A DNA stretch of 64,000 nt from assembly GCA_949283785.1 (NCBI GenBank), contig CASDTR010000008.1:1-64000 (forward strand). The letters run 5' to 3'. The DNA comes from an uncultured Oscillospiraceae bacterium. GTDB lineage: Bacteria; Bacillota; Clostridia; Oscillospirales; Acutalibacteraceae. Position numbers and translations under genes: made by a program. Below are positions 36,063-44,581 of the stretch, piece after piece; position 1 is the stretch's first letter; the number at the start of each line of letters is the position of its first letter. The notes below the pieces were generated by a model. The model was not told the origin of the DNA. It was given only the letters and a program-made list of their open reading frames with translations, and searched no databases.

Positions 36063-36635
36063 TTATGAGTTATAGCCGAGCTCAAATGCCTTCATGTTAA
36101 GATCGAGGAATTTTTCAGGAACTGTCTCCTTAATAGCATTATGCCAAACCGAAACGGGAAAATCAACATGTTTTGCCATAACTCCTACAAGGACAACATT
36201 GACGGCTTTCGGAGAACCTGCCTCCACCGCCATACTCAGGGCATCGACAGCGGTGACGTCCGCGCCCAGAGCCTTTACTGAATCGAGGATGTTTTCGGGA
36301 TATGTGGTCATACCCGTAACTACGGGCATGGGATCCATCTGCTGAGTGTTGACGATTATTTTGCCGCCCTTTTTAAGATAGGGAAGCCATCTTGCAGCCT
36401 CAAGCTGCTCGAAAGCGAGGATTAGATCCGCTTCACCCTTCACAACAATGGGAGAGTTGACCTCATCTCCGTATTTTACATATGTTACAACGGAACCGCC
36501 GCGCTGGCTCATTCCGTGAACCTCGGAAACTTTAACATCATATCCTCCGGCAAGGAGAGCGTTTCCCAAAAGGCGGCTTGTAAGAAGAGTGCCCTGTCCT
36601 CCTACGCCGACGATCATTATGCTTTTTACGCTCAT
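36063..36635 (-). CDS. iorB: indolepyruvate:ferredoxin oxidoreductase, beta subunit
   Basis: The 190-residue gamma-type subunit of the 2-oxoacid:ferredoxin oxidoreductase superfamily works with IorA to decarboxylate aryl pyruvates to aryl-acetyl-CoA. It has the nucleotide-fold opening SIMIVGVGGQGTLLTSRLLG and the conserved SEVHGMSQRGGSVVTYVKYG motif. The length is normal. The ribosome site AAGGAGG lies inside the last codons of iorA, one base from its stop, so the two subunits are made together. Confidence 0.95.
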   Translation of the reverse strand: MSVKSIMIVGVGGQGTLLTSRLLGNALLAGGYDVKVSEVHGMSQRGGSVVTYVKYGDEVNSPIVVKGEADLILAFEQLEAARWLPYLKKGGKIIVNTQQMDPMPVVTGMTTYPENILDSVKALGADVTAVDALSMAVEAGSPKAVNVVLVGVMAKHVDFPVSVWHNAIKETVPEKFLDLNMKAFELGYNS

Positions 36636-36636
36636 T

Positions 36637-38376
36637 TTATTCAGCCTCCTTACCTGTGATAGCGTCGAATTTGCAAAGCTGAGTACATACGTTGCAGCCG
36701 ACGCACTGTGTAAAGTCGATAACCGCTTTGCCGTTCTTCATGCTTATGGCGGGGCAGCCTATCTTCATGCACATCTTGCAGCCTCTGCATTTGTCTGCGT
36801 CGACTTTAAGAGGCGGATTGTGCTTGACATATTTGAGAAGGGCGCAGGGTCTGCGGGAAATTATGACGGAAGGCTCATCCACGGCGATTTCCTCTCTTAC
36901 GGCATCCTCGCACTCTTTAAGGTTATAGGGGTCTACAACTCTTACGCGGCTGATGCCTACGGACTTGCAGAGGGCTTCAAGGTTTACCGCACTTGTGGGA
37001 TCACCCTTGATTGTATAGCCTGTTGTGGGGTTCTGCTGATGTCCCGTCATACCTGTGATGCTGTTATCGAGTATGATAACGGTGGAGTTGCCCATATTGT
37101 AAGCAATGTCGATAATACCCGTAACTCCCGAATGGATAAATGTGGAGTCACCGATAACCGCAACCGACTTCTTGGCGGAGTCCTCACGGACCTTGTTGTG
37201 GCCGTGAAGAGCCGAAACGGAAGCGCCCATACAGATGCAGGTGTCCACCATGCCGAGAGGAGCCAGAGCGCCCAGAGTGTAGCAGCCTATATCGCCGCTT
37301 ACGGTGACGTTGACCTTCTTAAGAGCATAGTAAAGGCCGCGGTGAGGACATCCGGCGCAGAGTACGGGAGGACGTCCGGGGATCTCCTTATCGGTAACCT
37401 CGCTGTATTCGTTCTCTTCGCCCAGAATCGCCTTTTTGACGATGCTCTGAGAAAACTCTCCGCAAAGGGGAAATACCTCTTTGCCGATAACGTCTACGCC
37501 GTGCTTTTTGCAGTGGGATTCGATAACGTCGTCAAGCTCCTCGACTACATAAACCTTATCGCACTTTGAGGCAAACTCTTTGATAAGCTCTACGGGAAGA
37601 GGATATACGCAGCCAAGTTTAAGATATGAGGCGTTTTCGCCGAGAGCTTCCTTGGCGTACTGGTATGAAATTCCTGCGGTGATAACGCCGATTTTTGTGC
37701 TGTAATACTCAGTCTTATTGATTTCGCAGGTCTCGGCCCACTGAGTGAGAGCCTTCATTCTCTCCTCAACGACAACATGCCTTTTTATTGCCATAGCGGG
37801 CATCATGACATATTTTTGCGGGTCCTTAACGTAATCCTTGAGCTCGTCTCCGCTTCTCTCACCTGTTTCGACAAGGCTTCTTGAATGAGAAACACGGGTA
37901 GTAAGCCTGAGAATAACGGGAGTATCAAATTTTTCGGAAAGCTCATATGCAAGCTTTGTATAGTCAAGACACTCCTGAGAATCGGAGGGCTCAAGCATGA
38001 GTGTCTTTGAAGCCATGGCGTGATGACGGGAATCCTGCTCGTTCTGTGAAGAGTGCATTCCGGGGTCATCGGCTACGGCAAGTATAAATCCGCCGTTTAC
38101 ACCTGTATATGAAGCGGTGTAGAGTGGATCGGCCGCAACGTTGAGACCCACATGCTTCATTCCGCAGAAGGATCTCGCTCCCGCAATTGAAGCGCCGCAG
38201 GCAACCTCGGCGGCGACCTTTTCATTTGGCGCCCACTCACAGTAAATATCGTCGTACTTTGCGGCGAATTCAGTTATCTCGGTACTGGGAGTTCCGGGAT
38301 AGCTGGAAACAAGACGGCAGCCGCCCTCGTAAAGTCCACGGGCAACAGCCTCGTTGCCCAACATCAGTTTTTTCAT
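36637..38376 (-). CDS. iorA: indolepyruvate:ferredoxin oxidoreductase, alpha subunit
   Basis: The 579-residue catalytic subunit uses thiamine diphosphate and iron-sulfur clusters to interconvert indolepyruvate, phenylpyruvate or hydroxyphenylpyruvate with aryl-acetyl-CoA, CO2 and ferredoxin. N-terminal residues to about 180 form the pyrimidine-binding domain (GNEAVARGLYEGGCRLVSSYPGTPSTEI). The ThDP domain has PVLCAGCPHRG and GDIGCYTLGAL. The C-terminal ferredoxin domain has CRGCKMCMKIGCP and CVGCNVCTQLC, ligands for two [4Fe-4S] clusters. Oxygen-sensitive enzymes of this type mark an anaerobe. Confidence 0.96.
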   Translation of the reverse strand: MKKLMLGNEAVARGLYEGGCRLVSSYPGTPSTEITEFAAKYDDIYCEWAPNEKVAAEVACGASIAGARSFCGMKHVGLNVAADPLYTASYTGVNGGFILAVADDPGMHSSQNEQDSRHHAMASKTLMLEPSDSQECLDYTKLAYELSEKFDTPVILRLTTRVSHSRSLVETGERSGDELKDYVKDPQKYVMMPAMAIKRHVVVEERMKALTQWAETCEINKTEYYSTKIGVITAGISYQYAKEALGENASYLKLGCVYPLPVELIKEFASKCDKVYVVEELDDVIESHCKKHGVDVIGKEVFPLCGEFSQSIVKKAILGEENEYSEVTDKEIPGRPPVLCAGCPHRGLYYALKKVNVTVSGDIGCYTLGALAPLGMVDTCICMGASVSALHGHNKVREDSAKKSVAVIGDSTFIHSGVTGIIDIAYNMGNSTVIILDNSITGMTGHQQNPTTGYTIKGDPTSAVNLEALCKSVGISRVRVVDPYNLKECEDAVREEIAVDEPSVIISRRPCALLKYVKHNPPLKVDADKCRGCKMCMKIGCPAISMKNGKAVIDFTQCVGCNVCTQLCKFDAITGKEAE

Positions 38377-38457
38377 TCACATATCCACCATTTCTCCGCA
38401 CATTGTTTTTTTCCGGAACCGTGCGGCGTTTTCCGAAAAAATCCGACAGGATATATT

Positions 38458-39762
38458 TTATTTCTTTTCGCCTCGTAAATCAAGGATTCTGTTCGCTTTT
38501 CCCACAAATCTTTCGAGGCTCTTAGGCTCCACAAGGCTTACCTTGCACTGTATACCGAGAACTGTCTGCAAATTATGCTTGATGAGATTGTGCAGCTTCT
38601 CGATTTCCTGATATTTATCCAGCACGCTTCCGTCAATAAGCTCAACCTTTACCTCAAGGGTATCGGCAAAGCCTTCGCGGCGCACAACAAGCTGATAGTG
38701 AGGTCCGATTTTCTCTGTTCCCACTAGGACACTCTCGATCTGCGACGGGAAGACGTTGACGCCCCTGATTTTAAGCATGTCGTCGCTCCTGCCCTTGACC
38801 TTGTCCATTCTCACGCCCGTTCTTCCGCATTTGCATGGCTGATAGTTAAGCCTTGTAATATCCTTTGTTCTGTATCTGAGAAGAGGCAGTCCCTCTTTTG
38901 TCAGCGTGGTTACGAGAAGCTCTCCGTCCTCCCCTTCTCCGAGAGGCTCGAGAGTGTCGGGATTTACGATTTCGGGAAGGAAATAGTCCTCGCAGAAATG
39001 AAGTCCGTCGCGCTCCTCACATTCGCCCGAAACTCCGGGGCCCATAAGCTCGCTCATGCCGTAGTTATCAGTAGCGAAAAGTCCCCAGGCCTTTTCGATC
39101 TGAGTGCGCATTTCGGGAGTACAGCCCTCTGAGCCGAAAAGTCCCAGACGAAGATGATAGTCGCTCATGGGATATTCCAGCTCCTTGGCAGTCTCCGCCA
39201 TGTAAAGAGCATATGAGGGCGTCGCCACGAGAGCGGTGGTTTTGAAATCCCTCATAAACATAAGCGCCTTTTCGGTGTTTCCGCTGGAATTGGGAACAAC
39301 GGTGGCTCCTATTTTCTCAAGGCCGTAGTGAAGACCCAAAGCACCCGTGAACATTCCGTAGCCGAAGGAAATCTGAACAATGTCGTCGGCGGTGGCTCCC
39401 GCAGCCATGGCCAGCCTTGCAACGCAGTCAGACCACAGGTCAAGGTCGTGCTTTGTGTATCCCACCACCGTGGGCTTTCCCGTAGTGCCCGAAGAAGCGT
39501 GTATTCTTACGATTTCGCGCATGGGCTTTGCGAAAAGTCCGAAGGGATAATTGTCTCGCAGATCCGCCTTCGTCGTAGGCGGTATGTAGCGTATGTCGGA
39601 CAGGGATTTGATCTTGTCCGCCGTCACCCCTGCCTCGTCCAGCTTTTTGGTGTAAAAAGGCACGTTTTTATAGCAGTAATCCACGGTCCATTTGAGCCTT
39701 TCAAGCTGCAGAGCCTCAAGCTCTTTTCGATTCATTGTTTCGATTTCTTTTTGAAAAAACAT
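38458..39762 (-). CDS. paaK: phenylacetate-CoA ligase, first copy
   Basis: The 434-residue AMP-forming aryl-CoA ligase has the P-loop HASSGTTGKPTVVGYT, the DLRDNYPFGLF and FATDNYGMSELMGPGVSGEC motifs, and the hinge GRSDDMLKIRGVNVFPSQIE. Its C-terminal lysine region is SLERFVGKANRILDLRG. AAAGGAG precedes the ATG. It lies between the symporter and iorA; an 81-base gap before iorA holds a six-base CCGCAC/GTGCGG stem that might set the ratio of downstream expression. It shares the fold and active-site residues of the second copy, but the acceptor-pocket region differs. Confidence 0.92.
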   Translation of the reverse strand: MFFQKEIETMNRKELEALQLERLKWTVDYCYKNVPFYTKKLDEAGVTADKIKSLSDIRYIPPTTKADLRDNYPFGLFAKPMREIVRIHASSGTTGKPTVVGYTKHDLDLWSDCVARLAMAAGATADDIVQISFGYGMFTGALGLHYGLEKIGATVVPNSSGNTEKALMFMRDFKTTALVATPSYALYMAETAKELEYPMSDYHLRLGLFGSEGCTPEMRTQIEKAWGLFATDNYGMSELMGPGVSGECEERDGLHFCEDYFLPEIVNPDTLEPLGEGEDGELLVTTLTKEGLPLLRYRTKDITRLNYQPCKCGRTGVRMDKVKGRSDDMLKIRGVNVFPSQIESVLVGTEKIGPHYQLVVRREGFADTLEVKVELIDGSVLDKYQEIEKLHNLIKHNLQTVLGIQCKVSLVEPKSLERFVGKANRILDLRGEKK

Positions 39763-39791
39763 TTTGCTTCTCCTTTATATACGCCAAAATC

Positions 39792-39814
39792 ACAGCCGAA
39801 TAAAATCCGGCTGT
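39792..39814 (-). terminator. short hairpin after the symporter gene
   Basis: A seven-base stem ACAGCCG/CGGCTGT with a nine-base loop lies 20 bases after the symporter stop codon. The T run on the minus strand is poor (GATTTTGG), so partial termination or RNA stabilisation is more likely than a full stop. Confidence 0.45.
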
Positions 39815-39834
39815 AATTTCGGTTATAGAATATT

Positions 39835-41364
39835 TTATTTTGCTTTTATTGTGAAGGTGTAAAATTTATCGGCCTGAGCGATGCTCTCCGTTTTTTTCGC
39901 ACCTGCGTTTACTCTATTATAAACCTCGCTGACGCCAAATACAAGTGCAATGGATATAATCATTGCCGCGCAGGCAAAAGCAGGTCCCATTGCAGCTATC
40001 TCCTTGACGGCGGGAATCGGCACGAGAGATTCCAAGAGCTTGCATACGGCGGGAACCAGAGCAATGATAAAGCCGCCGAGGATTCCTGCCCACGCGCCCT
40101 GTTTGTTGGCCTTTTTCCAGTAGAGAGCAATCACATAGGGTGCAAGGAAGGAGCCCGAAATTATACCCCATGAGTAGCTCATCATATCGAGTATGGGAGT
40201 ATCGGTGGTGGCCACGACGAATGACATAATCACGAAGAAAATGCAGGCTGCTTTCGTAAGCACGGTTGTCTTTTTCTCGCTCATGTCGGGTCTGATGCTC
40301 TTCTTTACAATATCCACCGAGAAAGTCGAGCTCGCCGTAAGGGTAATGGAGCAAAGGGTCGAAACCGATGCGGAAATGAGAAGCACCAGCACAACGCCCA
40401 GAAGCACCGTGGGAAGACCGGCCATTTTAAGCATATTCGGAACGATGAAGTCCTGCGCAGGCATTGTCTCAGCCGTAAAGAACATATGGCAGAGAGAGCC
40501 GATAAAGTATCCGCCGCCCGCTACAAGGAGAGCAAAGAAGGTGGAGATGATGATTCCTCTCTTAGCCTGCTTGTCGTCCTTGATGCCGAAGTATTTCTGG
40601 ACCATCTGAGGAAGTCCCCACGTTCCGAAGCTCGTCATAAGCACGGTCGAGATAAGGCTCAGCCACGCAGAGCCTGACAGATCCGGAAGGCCTTCAGCGG
40701 TCTTGGCATATTCCATGATGCCCTCCACACCGTTTACCGTGTCGCATCTGATAACAAAGAAAATGAGAAGTGCGACGCCGAACATCATTATGATTCCCTG
40801 AACGAAATCGGCTCTTGCCTGGGCAAGGTAGCCGCCGAAAACCAGAAGCAGAACGGAAACCGCCGCGATGACAACCATACAGATCATCTCGTCAATTCCG
40901 AGAAGCACATCCGCTACGCTGGCAAGTCCCTTGTAGACCGACGCAGAGTAGGGAATGAGGAAAATAAATATTACAACGCTGGCAAAGCTGGCCATTGATT
41001 TACTGAAGTATCGTGTTTCGAAAAGCTGAGGCATTGATTTGATATTGAGTCTTGCGGAAACTTCGCGGGTCCTTCTTGCGAGGACCTTCCACGCAAGCCA
41101 TGAGCCGAAAACCGCATTTCCGATACCGGCAAGAACGCCCCAGAGACCGTAGTTGAGTCCCGTACCGCCTGCATAGCCTACAAACATTACGGCTGAGAAA
41201 TAGGCCGTTCCGTAAGAAAGAGCCGAGAGCCACGCTCCCGCGCTGCGGCCTCCGACGGTTATATCGGCAAGGTTTTTAACTTTTCTGCCCGAAATCACGG
41301 CTACGGCCACCATAGCCGCTATGTATACCGCAATCGTCAGCCAGATGATTGCTTGGCTGTTCAT
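39835..41364 (-). CDS. sodium:solute symporter (SSS family)
   Basis: The 509-residue product has about 13 membrane helices and the LeuT-type SSS fold, recognisable from the SYGTAYFSAVMFVGYAGG region and the PQMVQKYFGIKDDKQAKRG loop. It is related to proline, pantothenate and acetate/phenylacetate permeases. It is the first gene of the operon holding arylacetate ligases and indolepyruvate oxidoreductase, so an aryl acid or an aromatic amino acid is the likeliest substrate; this is inference from context. Uptake would be driven by sodium, which fits the sodium-type V-ATPase in the same window. Confidence 0.85.
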   Translation of the reverse strand: MNSQAIIWLTIAVYIAAMVAVAVISGRKVKNLADITVGGRSAGAWLSALSYGTAYFSAVMFVGYAGGTGLNYGLWGVLAGIGNAVFGSWLAWKVLARRTREVSARLNIKSMPQLFETRYFSKSMASFASVVIFIFLIPYSASVYKGLASVADVLLGIDEMICMVVIAAVSVLLLVFGGYLAQARADFVQGIIMMFGVALLIFFVIRCDTVNGVEGIMEYAKTAEGLPDLSGSAWLSLISTVLMTSFGTWGLPQMVQKYFGIKDDKQAKRGIIISTFFALLVAGGGYFIGSLCHMFFTAETMPAQDFIVPNMLKMAGLPTVLLGVVLVLLISASVSTLCSITLTASSTFSVDIVKKSIRPDMSEKKTTVLTKAACIFFVIMSFVVATTDTPILDMMSYSWGIISGSFLAPYVIALYWKKANKQGAWAGILGGFIIALVPAVCKLLESLVPIPAVKEIAAMGPAFACAAMIISIALVFGVSEVYNRVNAGAKKTESIAQADKFYTFTIKAK

Positions 41365-41442
41365 GATAACATCTACTCCTTTTACTTTACCGCTTTTAAG
41401 TTTTTGTGCTTTAAAGCTTTTATGTGATAAAGTGTTGGGTAA

Positions 41443-41471
41443 ATATTACTCCTCTTGACAGGATTTGTCAA
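41443..41471 (-). promoter_or_regulatory. sigma-A promoter of the aryl-acid operon
   Basis: On the minus strand a perfect TTGACA (41466-41471) and TAATAT (41443-41448) are separated by 17 bases. Initiation near 41436 gives a leader of about 70 bases. An inverted repeat covers the -35 box. Confidence 0.8.
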
Positions 41472-41475
41472 GAGG
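41451..41475. promoter_or_regulatory. perfect inverted repeat over the -35 box, probable operator
   Basis: CCTCTTGACA and TGTCAAGAGG are perfect ten-base arms around five bases. The repeat covers the -35 box and spacer of the symporter promoter, the classic position for a repressor that competes with RNA polymerase. No T run follows on the minus strand; on the plus strand ATTTTT follows, so it might also stop plus-strand transcripts. Confidence 0.7.
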
Positions 41476-41492
41476 ATTTTTAATAATTTTTT

Positions 41493-41714
41493 CTATTTTT
41501 TAAAAAGCTTTTTCTGTAAATCAAAAATGCGCTTTTTCCGCAGTTTTTCTTCATGTTCGTCCCTTATATATCGGCCGTTTTCGCAAATGAAAATCATGCC
41601 CTCACGGGGCAAAGCCTCAAAATCCGTCACGGGAACCTCGAGCTTTTGTCCGCCGTCCCCTATCAAAACCGCGATTTCGTTTTCTGTTCTGTCAACGGAG
41701 AAATACTCAGCCAT
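41493..41714 (-). CDS. DUF3006-like small protein
   Basis: The 73-residue product begins AEYFSVDRTENEIAVLIGDGGQKLEVPVTDFEALPREGM, the short beta-barrel pattern of DUF3006, followed by a lysine-rich helix (EEKLRKKRIFDLQKKLFKK). Proteins of this family are commonly encoded next to ComEC-like hydrolases, as here. The ATG overlaps the hydrolase stop codon by one base and AAGGAGGGG lies before it, so the two are coupled. Function is unknown; partner or inhibitor of the hydrolase is a guess from coupling. Confidence 0.75.
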   Translation of the reverse strand: MAEYFSVDRTENEIAVLIGDGGQKLEVPVTDFEALPREGMIFICENGRYIRDEHEEKLRKKRIFDLQKKLFKK

Positions 41715-42670
41715 CACTGCCCCTCCTTCTGACATTCGACAGAAATTCGGCTGCCGTCCGACGTGATGACGATGTTGCCGTTATCCTTAGTCATATAGGT
41801 TTTCACACCGCACCTTGAAAGCCGCTCCAGAGTATCGGAGCCCGGATGATTATATCGGTTATCCTCGCCTACGCATATGACCGCCGTATCGGGAGAAACC
41901 GCCTTTAAGAACCCCTCGCTTGTGGATGTGTTGCTTCCGTGATGACCTATTTTAATAACGTCCGCAGACACGTCGGTGCCGAGGCTCAGCAAAACGCTTT
42001 CGACTTCCTTCTCCGCGTCGCCCATGAAGAGGAATGAATTGTTTCCGAAGGTCATCTTTATGACAACAGACATATTGTTGAGTTCTTCATCATCCGCTGC
42101 GGGAGAAAGTATCTGAACTTCGGCGTCCGCAAGGGTAAACTCATCTCCATCCCATGCGGAAATCACGTTGGCTCCCGACTCCTGCACAGCCGAAAGGAAC
42201 TCCTCGTAAATCTTCGTTGTGGGGATATTTTCCTCGGAAATTTCGGGAATGATTACATTTTCCACATCCATGCCACTTATGACCTTCGGCAGGGCGCCTA
42301 TGTGGTCGGAATGGGGATGAGTAGCCACCACATAATCGAGCTTCGTTATTGAATTCTCCTTAAGGAAATTAAGTATCCTGTCGGCGTTCTCGGATTCGCC
42401 TGCGTCAATAAGCATGGTTTTATCGCCGCTTCTGATAACGGAACAGTCACCCTGTCCCACATCAAGAAATGTAACGGAAAAATCTGAATCGGGGACCTGC
42501 GTGATCGTCTCGACGCCCGCTAAATCAAAAACGTCTTTCCATGCCGATATTTCAAAGGGAAGCTCTATTATTCCCATGAGGGAAGTAAATACCAGCGAAA
42601 CCGCAAGGAGTATGAGGACTGCGGCTGCGGTAAATATGCGTTTTTTCTTTCTCTTACTTATTCTTTTCAT
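41714..42670 (-). CDS. ComEC/Rec2-like metallo-beta-lactamase-fold hydrolase
   Basis: The 318-residue product has one N-terminal membrane anchor (about residues 12-32) and an extracytoplasmic metallo-beta-lactamase domain. Metal-binding motifs are THPHSDHIGAL and KIGHHGSNTS, with VGQGDCSVI at the start of the fold as in the C-terminal domain of the DNA-uptake protein ComEC. The ComEC channel domain is absent, so this is not a DNA translocator by itself; a secreted or anchored nuclease or phosphodiesterase is likely. The start is MKRISKRKKK with AGGAAC ahead; it overlaps the ygiQ end by 17 bases. Confidence 0.88.
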   Translation of the reverse strand: MKRISKRKKKRIFTAAAVLILLAVSLVFTSLMGIIELPFEISAWKDVFDLAGVETITQVPDSDFSVTFLDVGQGDCSVIRSGDKTMLIDAGESENADRILNFLKENSITKLDYVVATHPHSDHIGALPKVISGMDVENVIIPEISEENIPTTKIYEEFLSAVQESGANVISAWDGDEFTLADAEVQILSPAADDEELNNMSVVIKMTFGNNSFLFMGDAEKEVESVLLSLGTDVSADVIKIGHHGSNTSTSEGFLKAVSPDTAVICVGEDNRYNHPGSDTLERLSRCGVKTYMTKDNGNIVITSDGSRISVECQKEGQ

Positions 42671-44579
42671 ATTTGTTCCTGTTCTTTCTCTCCGCGGCAC
42701 CCTTTATTTTTGAGGGACTGCCCTTACCTTTGAAATTTCCCGCGTTTTTCTGCTTATACTGACTGCCGTGTCCGCTCTGTCCCCGTGAGACATCAGGGCG
42801 CACAAGACATTTTTCTCCCATGCCGATAAGATCGCTGCGTCCCGCACGTTTCAAGGCCTCAATGACCAGCGACTTGTTTTTGGGATTAAAATACTGGAGC
42901 AGCGCCCTTTGCAGAGCCTTATCGTGGGGAGTTTTCGCCACATACACCTTTTCGAGGGTATAGGGGTCAAGCTCCGTATAAAACATGCAGGTGGAAATAG
43001 TTCCGGGAGTGGGGTAAAAGTCCTGCACCTGCTCTGGACGTATCCTGTGCTTTTTAAGGAAAAGCGCAAGCTCCACGGCGTCTTTCAATGTACTTCCCGG
43101 ATGGGAGGACATAAGATATGGAACCAGATACTGCTCCTTATCGCTTTCGCCGCAAAGGCGGAAATATTTCTTTGAAAACTCGATATAGGCCTCTATGTGA
43201 GGCTTTCCCATTTTATCGAGGACCGCCGCCGAACAGTGCTCTGGCGCCACCTTGAGCTGCCCGCTCACATGATACTTTACAAGCTCGCGGAAAAAGGTGT
43301 CGTCCTTATCCTCCAGAAGATAGTCGTAGCGTATGCCCGAACGGATGAACACTTTTTTGACCTTCGGAAGCGCTCTGACCTGACGGAGTATGGAAAGGTA
43401 TTCGCTGTGGTCAACCTTGAGCTGCGGACAGGGCTTGGGCGCAAGACATTTTTTGCCCTTGCAAAGGCCCTTGTTTTCCTGAATATCACAGGAAGGCCTT
43501 CTGAAATTTGCCGTAGGGCCGCCGATATCGTGTATATAGCCTTTGAAGTCGGGAAGCCTTGTGAGCTTTTCCGCCTCAGCTATTATTGACTGACTGCTTC
43601 TCGTTGTGACATAGCGTCCCTGATGAAAGGCAATGGAGCAAAAATTGCAGGCTCCGAAGCACCCTCTGTTATGGGTTATGGAAAACTTCACTTCGGCTAT
43701 TCCCGGAACTCCCCCCGCCTCATCATAGGAAGGATGCCACGCCCTCATATAGGGCAGAGCGTAGACCTTATCCAGCTCTTCGGCAGTAAGCGGCGGCATG
43801 GGCGGATTCTGCACAAGCATCCTCTTGCCGTGCCTCTGCTTTATGAGCTTGCCTCTTATATGATCCTGCTCATCCTGCTGTATGCGGCAGGAGATCGCAT
43901 ATTCTTTCTTACTGTTGATTACGTTTTCAAGGGACGGGCACTCGGCGCCGTAAAGAGGGGTTTCTGAAACGGGAACGCTGTAGCAGGTTCCCCTTACGTC
44001 GTGTATTTCATCAATGCTTTCGCCGTTTCTCAGGCGGCCCGCTATCTGAACAGTCTGATTTTCTCCCATTCCGTAAACCAACAGATCTGCTCCCGAGTCA
44101 AAGAGAATGGAGCTTCTTATGCGGTCGTCCCAATAATCGTAGTGGGCAAAACGCCTGAGTGAAGCTTCAAGGCCGCCTATGATTATGGGTATGTTGCCGT
44201 AAACCTCCCTTATGCGGTTACAGTAAACTATCACCGCTCTGTCGGGACGCCTGCCCGCTTTACCGCCGGGAGTATAGGCGTCGTCGCTTCTGTGCTTTTT
44301 CGCCGCCGTATAATGGGCGACCATTGAATCTATGTTTCCTGAGGAGACGAAAAAACCAAGTTTTGGTTTACCGAATTCTTTAAAGGAATCGGGATTTTTA
44401 TAATCGGGCTGCGACAAAAATCCGACTCTGAAACCTTCGTTTTCGAGAACTCGGGTTATGATCGCCGCCCCGAAGCTGGGATGATCCACATAGGCGTCGC
44501 CTGAAACGTAGACAAAATCCACTTCGCTCCAGCCCCGATCAATCATCTCGGTTTTGTTTATGGGTAAAAAGCCGTTCAT
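42654..44579 (-). CDS. YgiQ family radical SAM protein
   Basis: The 641-residue product has an N-terminal YgiQ domain (FLPINKTEMIDRGWSEVDFVYVSGDAYVDHPSFG) and a radical SAM core with the cluster motif CFGACNFCS near residue 300. A further cysteine-bearing segment (CKGKKCLAPKPCPQLK) could hold another cluster. A basic C-terminal tail rich in G, K and N (QYKQKNAGNFKGKGSPSK) suggests nucleic acid binding. The reaction of this widespread family is not known. The start at MNGFLPINK has GGAGG upstream, two bases after the ftsK stop. Confidence 0.93.
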   Translation of the reverse strand: MNGFLPINKTEMIDRGWSEVDFVYVSGDAYVDHPSFGAAIITRVLENEGFRVGFLSQPDYKNPDSFKEFGKPKLGFFVSSGNIDSMVAHYTAAKKHRSDDAYTPGGKAGRRPDRAVIVYCNRIREVYGNIPIIIGGLEASLRRFAHYDYWDDRIRSSILFDSGADLLVYGMGENQTVQIAGRLRNGESIDEIHDVRGTCYSVPVSETPLYGAECPSLENVINSKKEYAISCRIQQDEQDHIRGKLIKQRHGKRMLVQNPPMPPLTAEELDKVYALPYMRAWHPSYDEAGGVPGIAEVKFSITHNRGCFGACNFCSIAFHQGRYVTTRSSQSIIAEAEKLTRLPDFKGYIHDIGGPTANFRRPSCDIQENKGLCKGKKCLAPKPCPQLKVDHSEYLSILRQVRALPKVKKVFIRSGIRYDYLLEDKDDTFFRELVKYHVSGQLKVAPEHCSAAVLDKMGKPHIEAYIEFSKKYFRLCGESDKEQYLVPYLMSSHPGSTLKDAVELALFLKKHRIRPEQVQDFYPTPGTISTCMFYTELDPYTLEKVYVAKTPHDKALQRALLQYFNPKNKSLVIEALKRAGRSDLIGMGEKCLVRPDVSRGQSGHGSQYKQKNAGNFKGKGSPSKIKGAAERKNRNKYEKNK

Positions 44580-44581
44580 AC

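Noticed and set aside
38377..38457. Independent promoter for iorA
   Set aside because: The 81-base gap holds a CCGCAC/GTGCGG stem and T-rich stretches but no -35/-10 pair of acceptable quality.
41451..41475. Terminator for the DUF3006 gene
   Set aside because: The hairpin is strong, but on the minus strand no T run follows; its position over a consensus -35 box fits an operator better.
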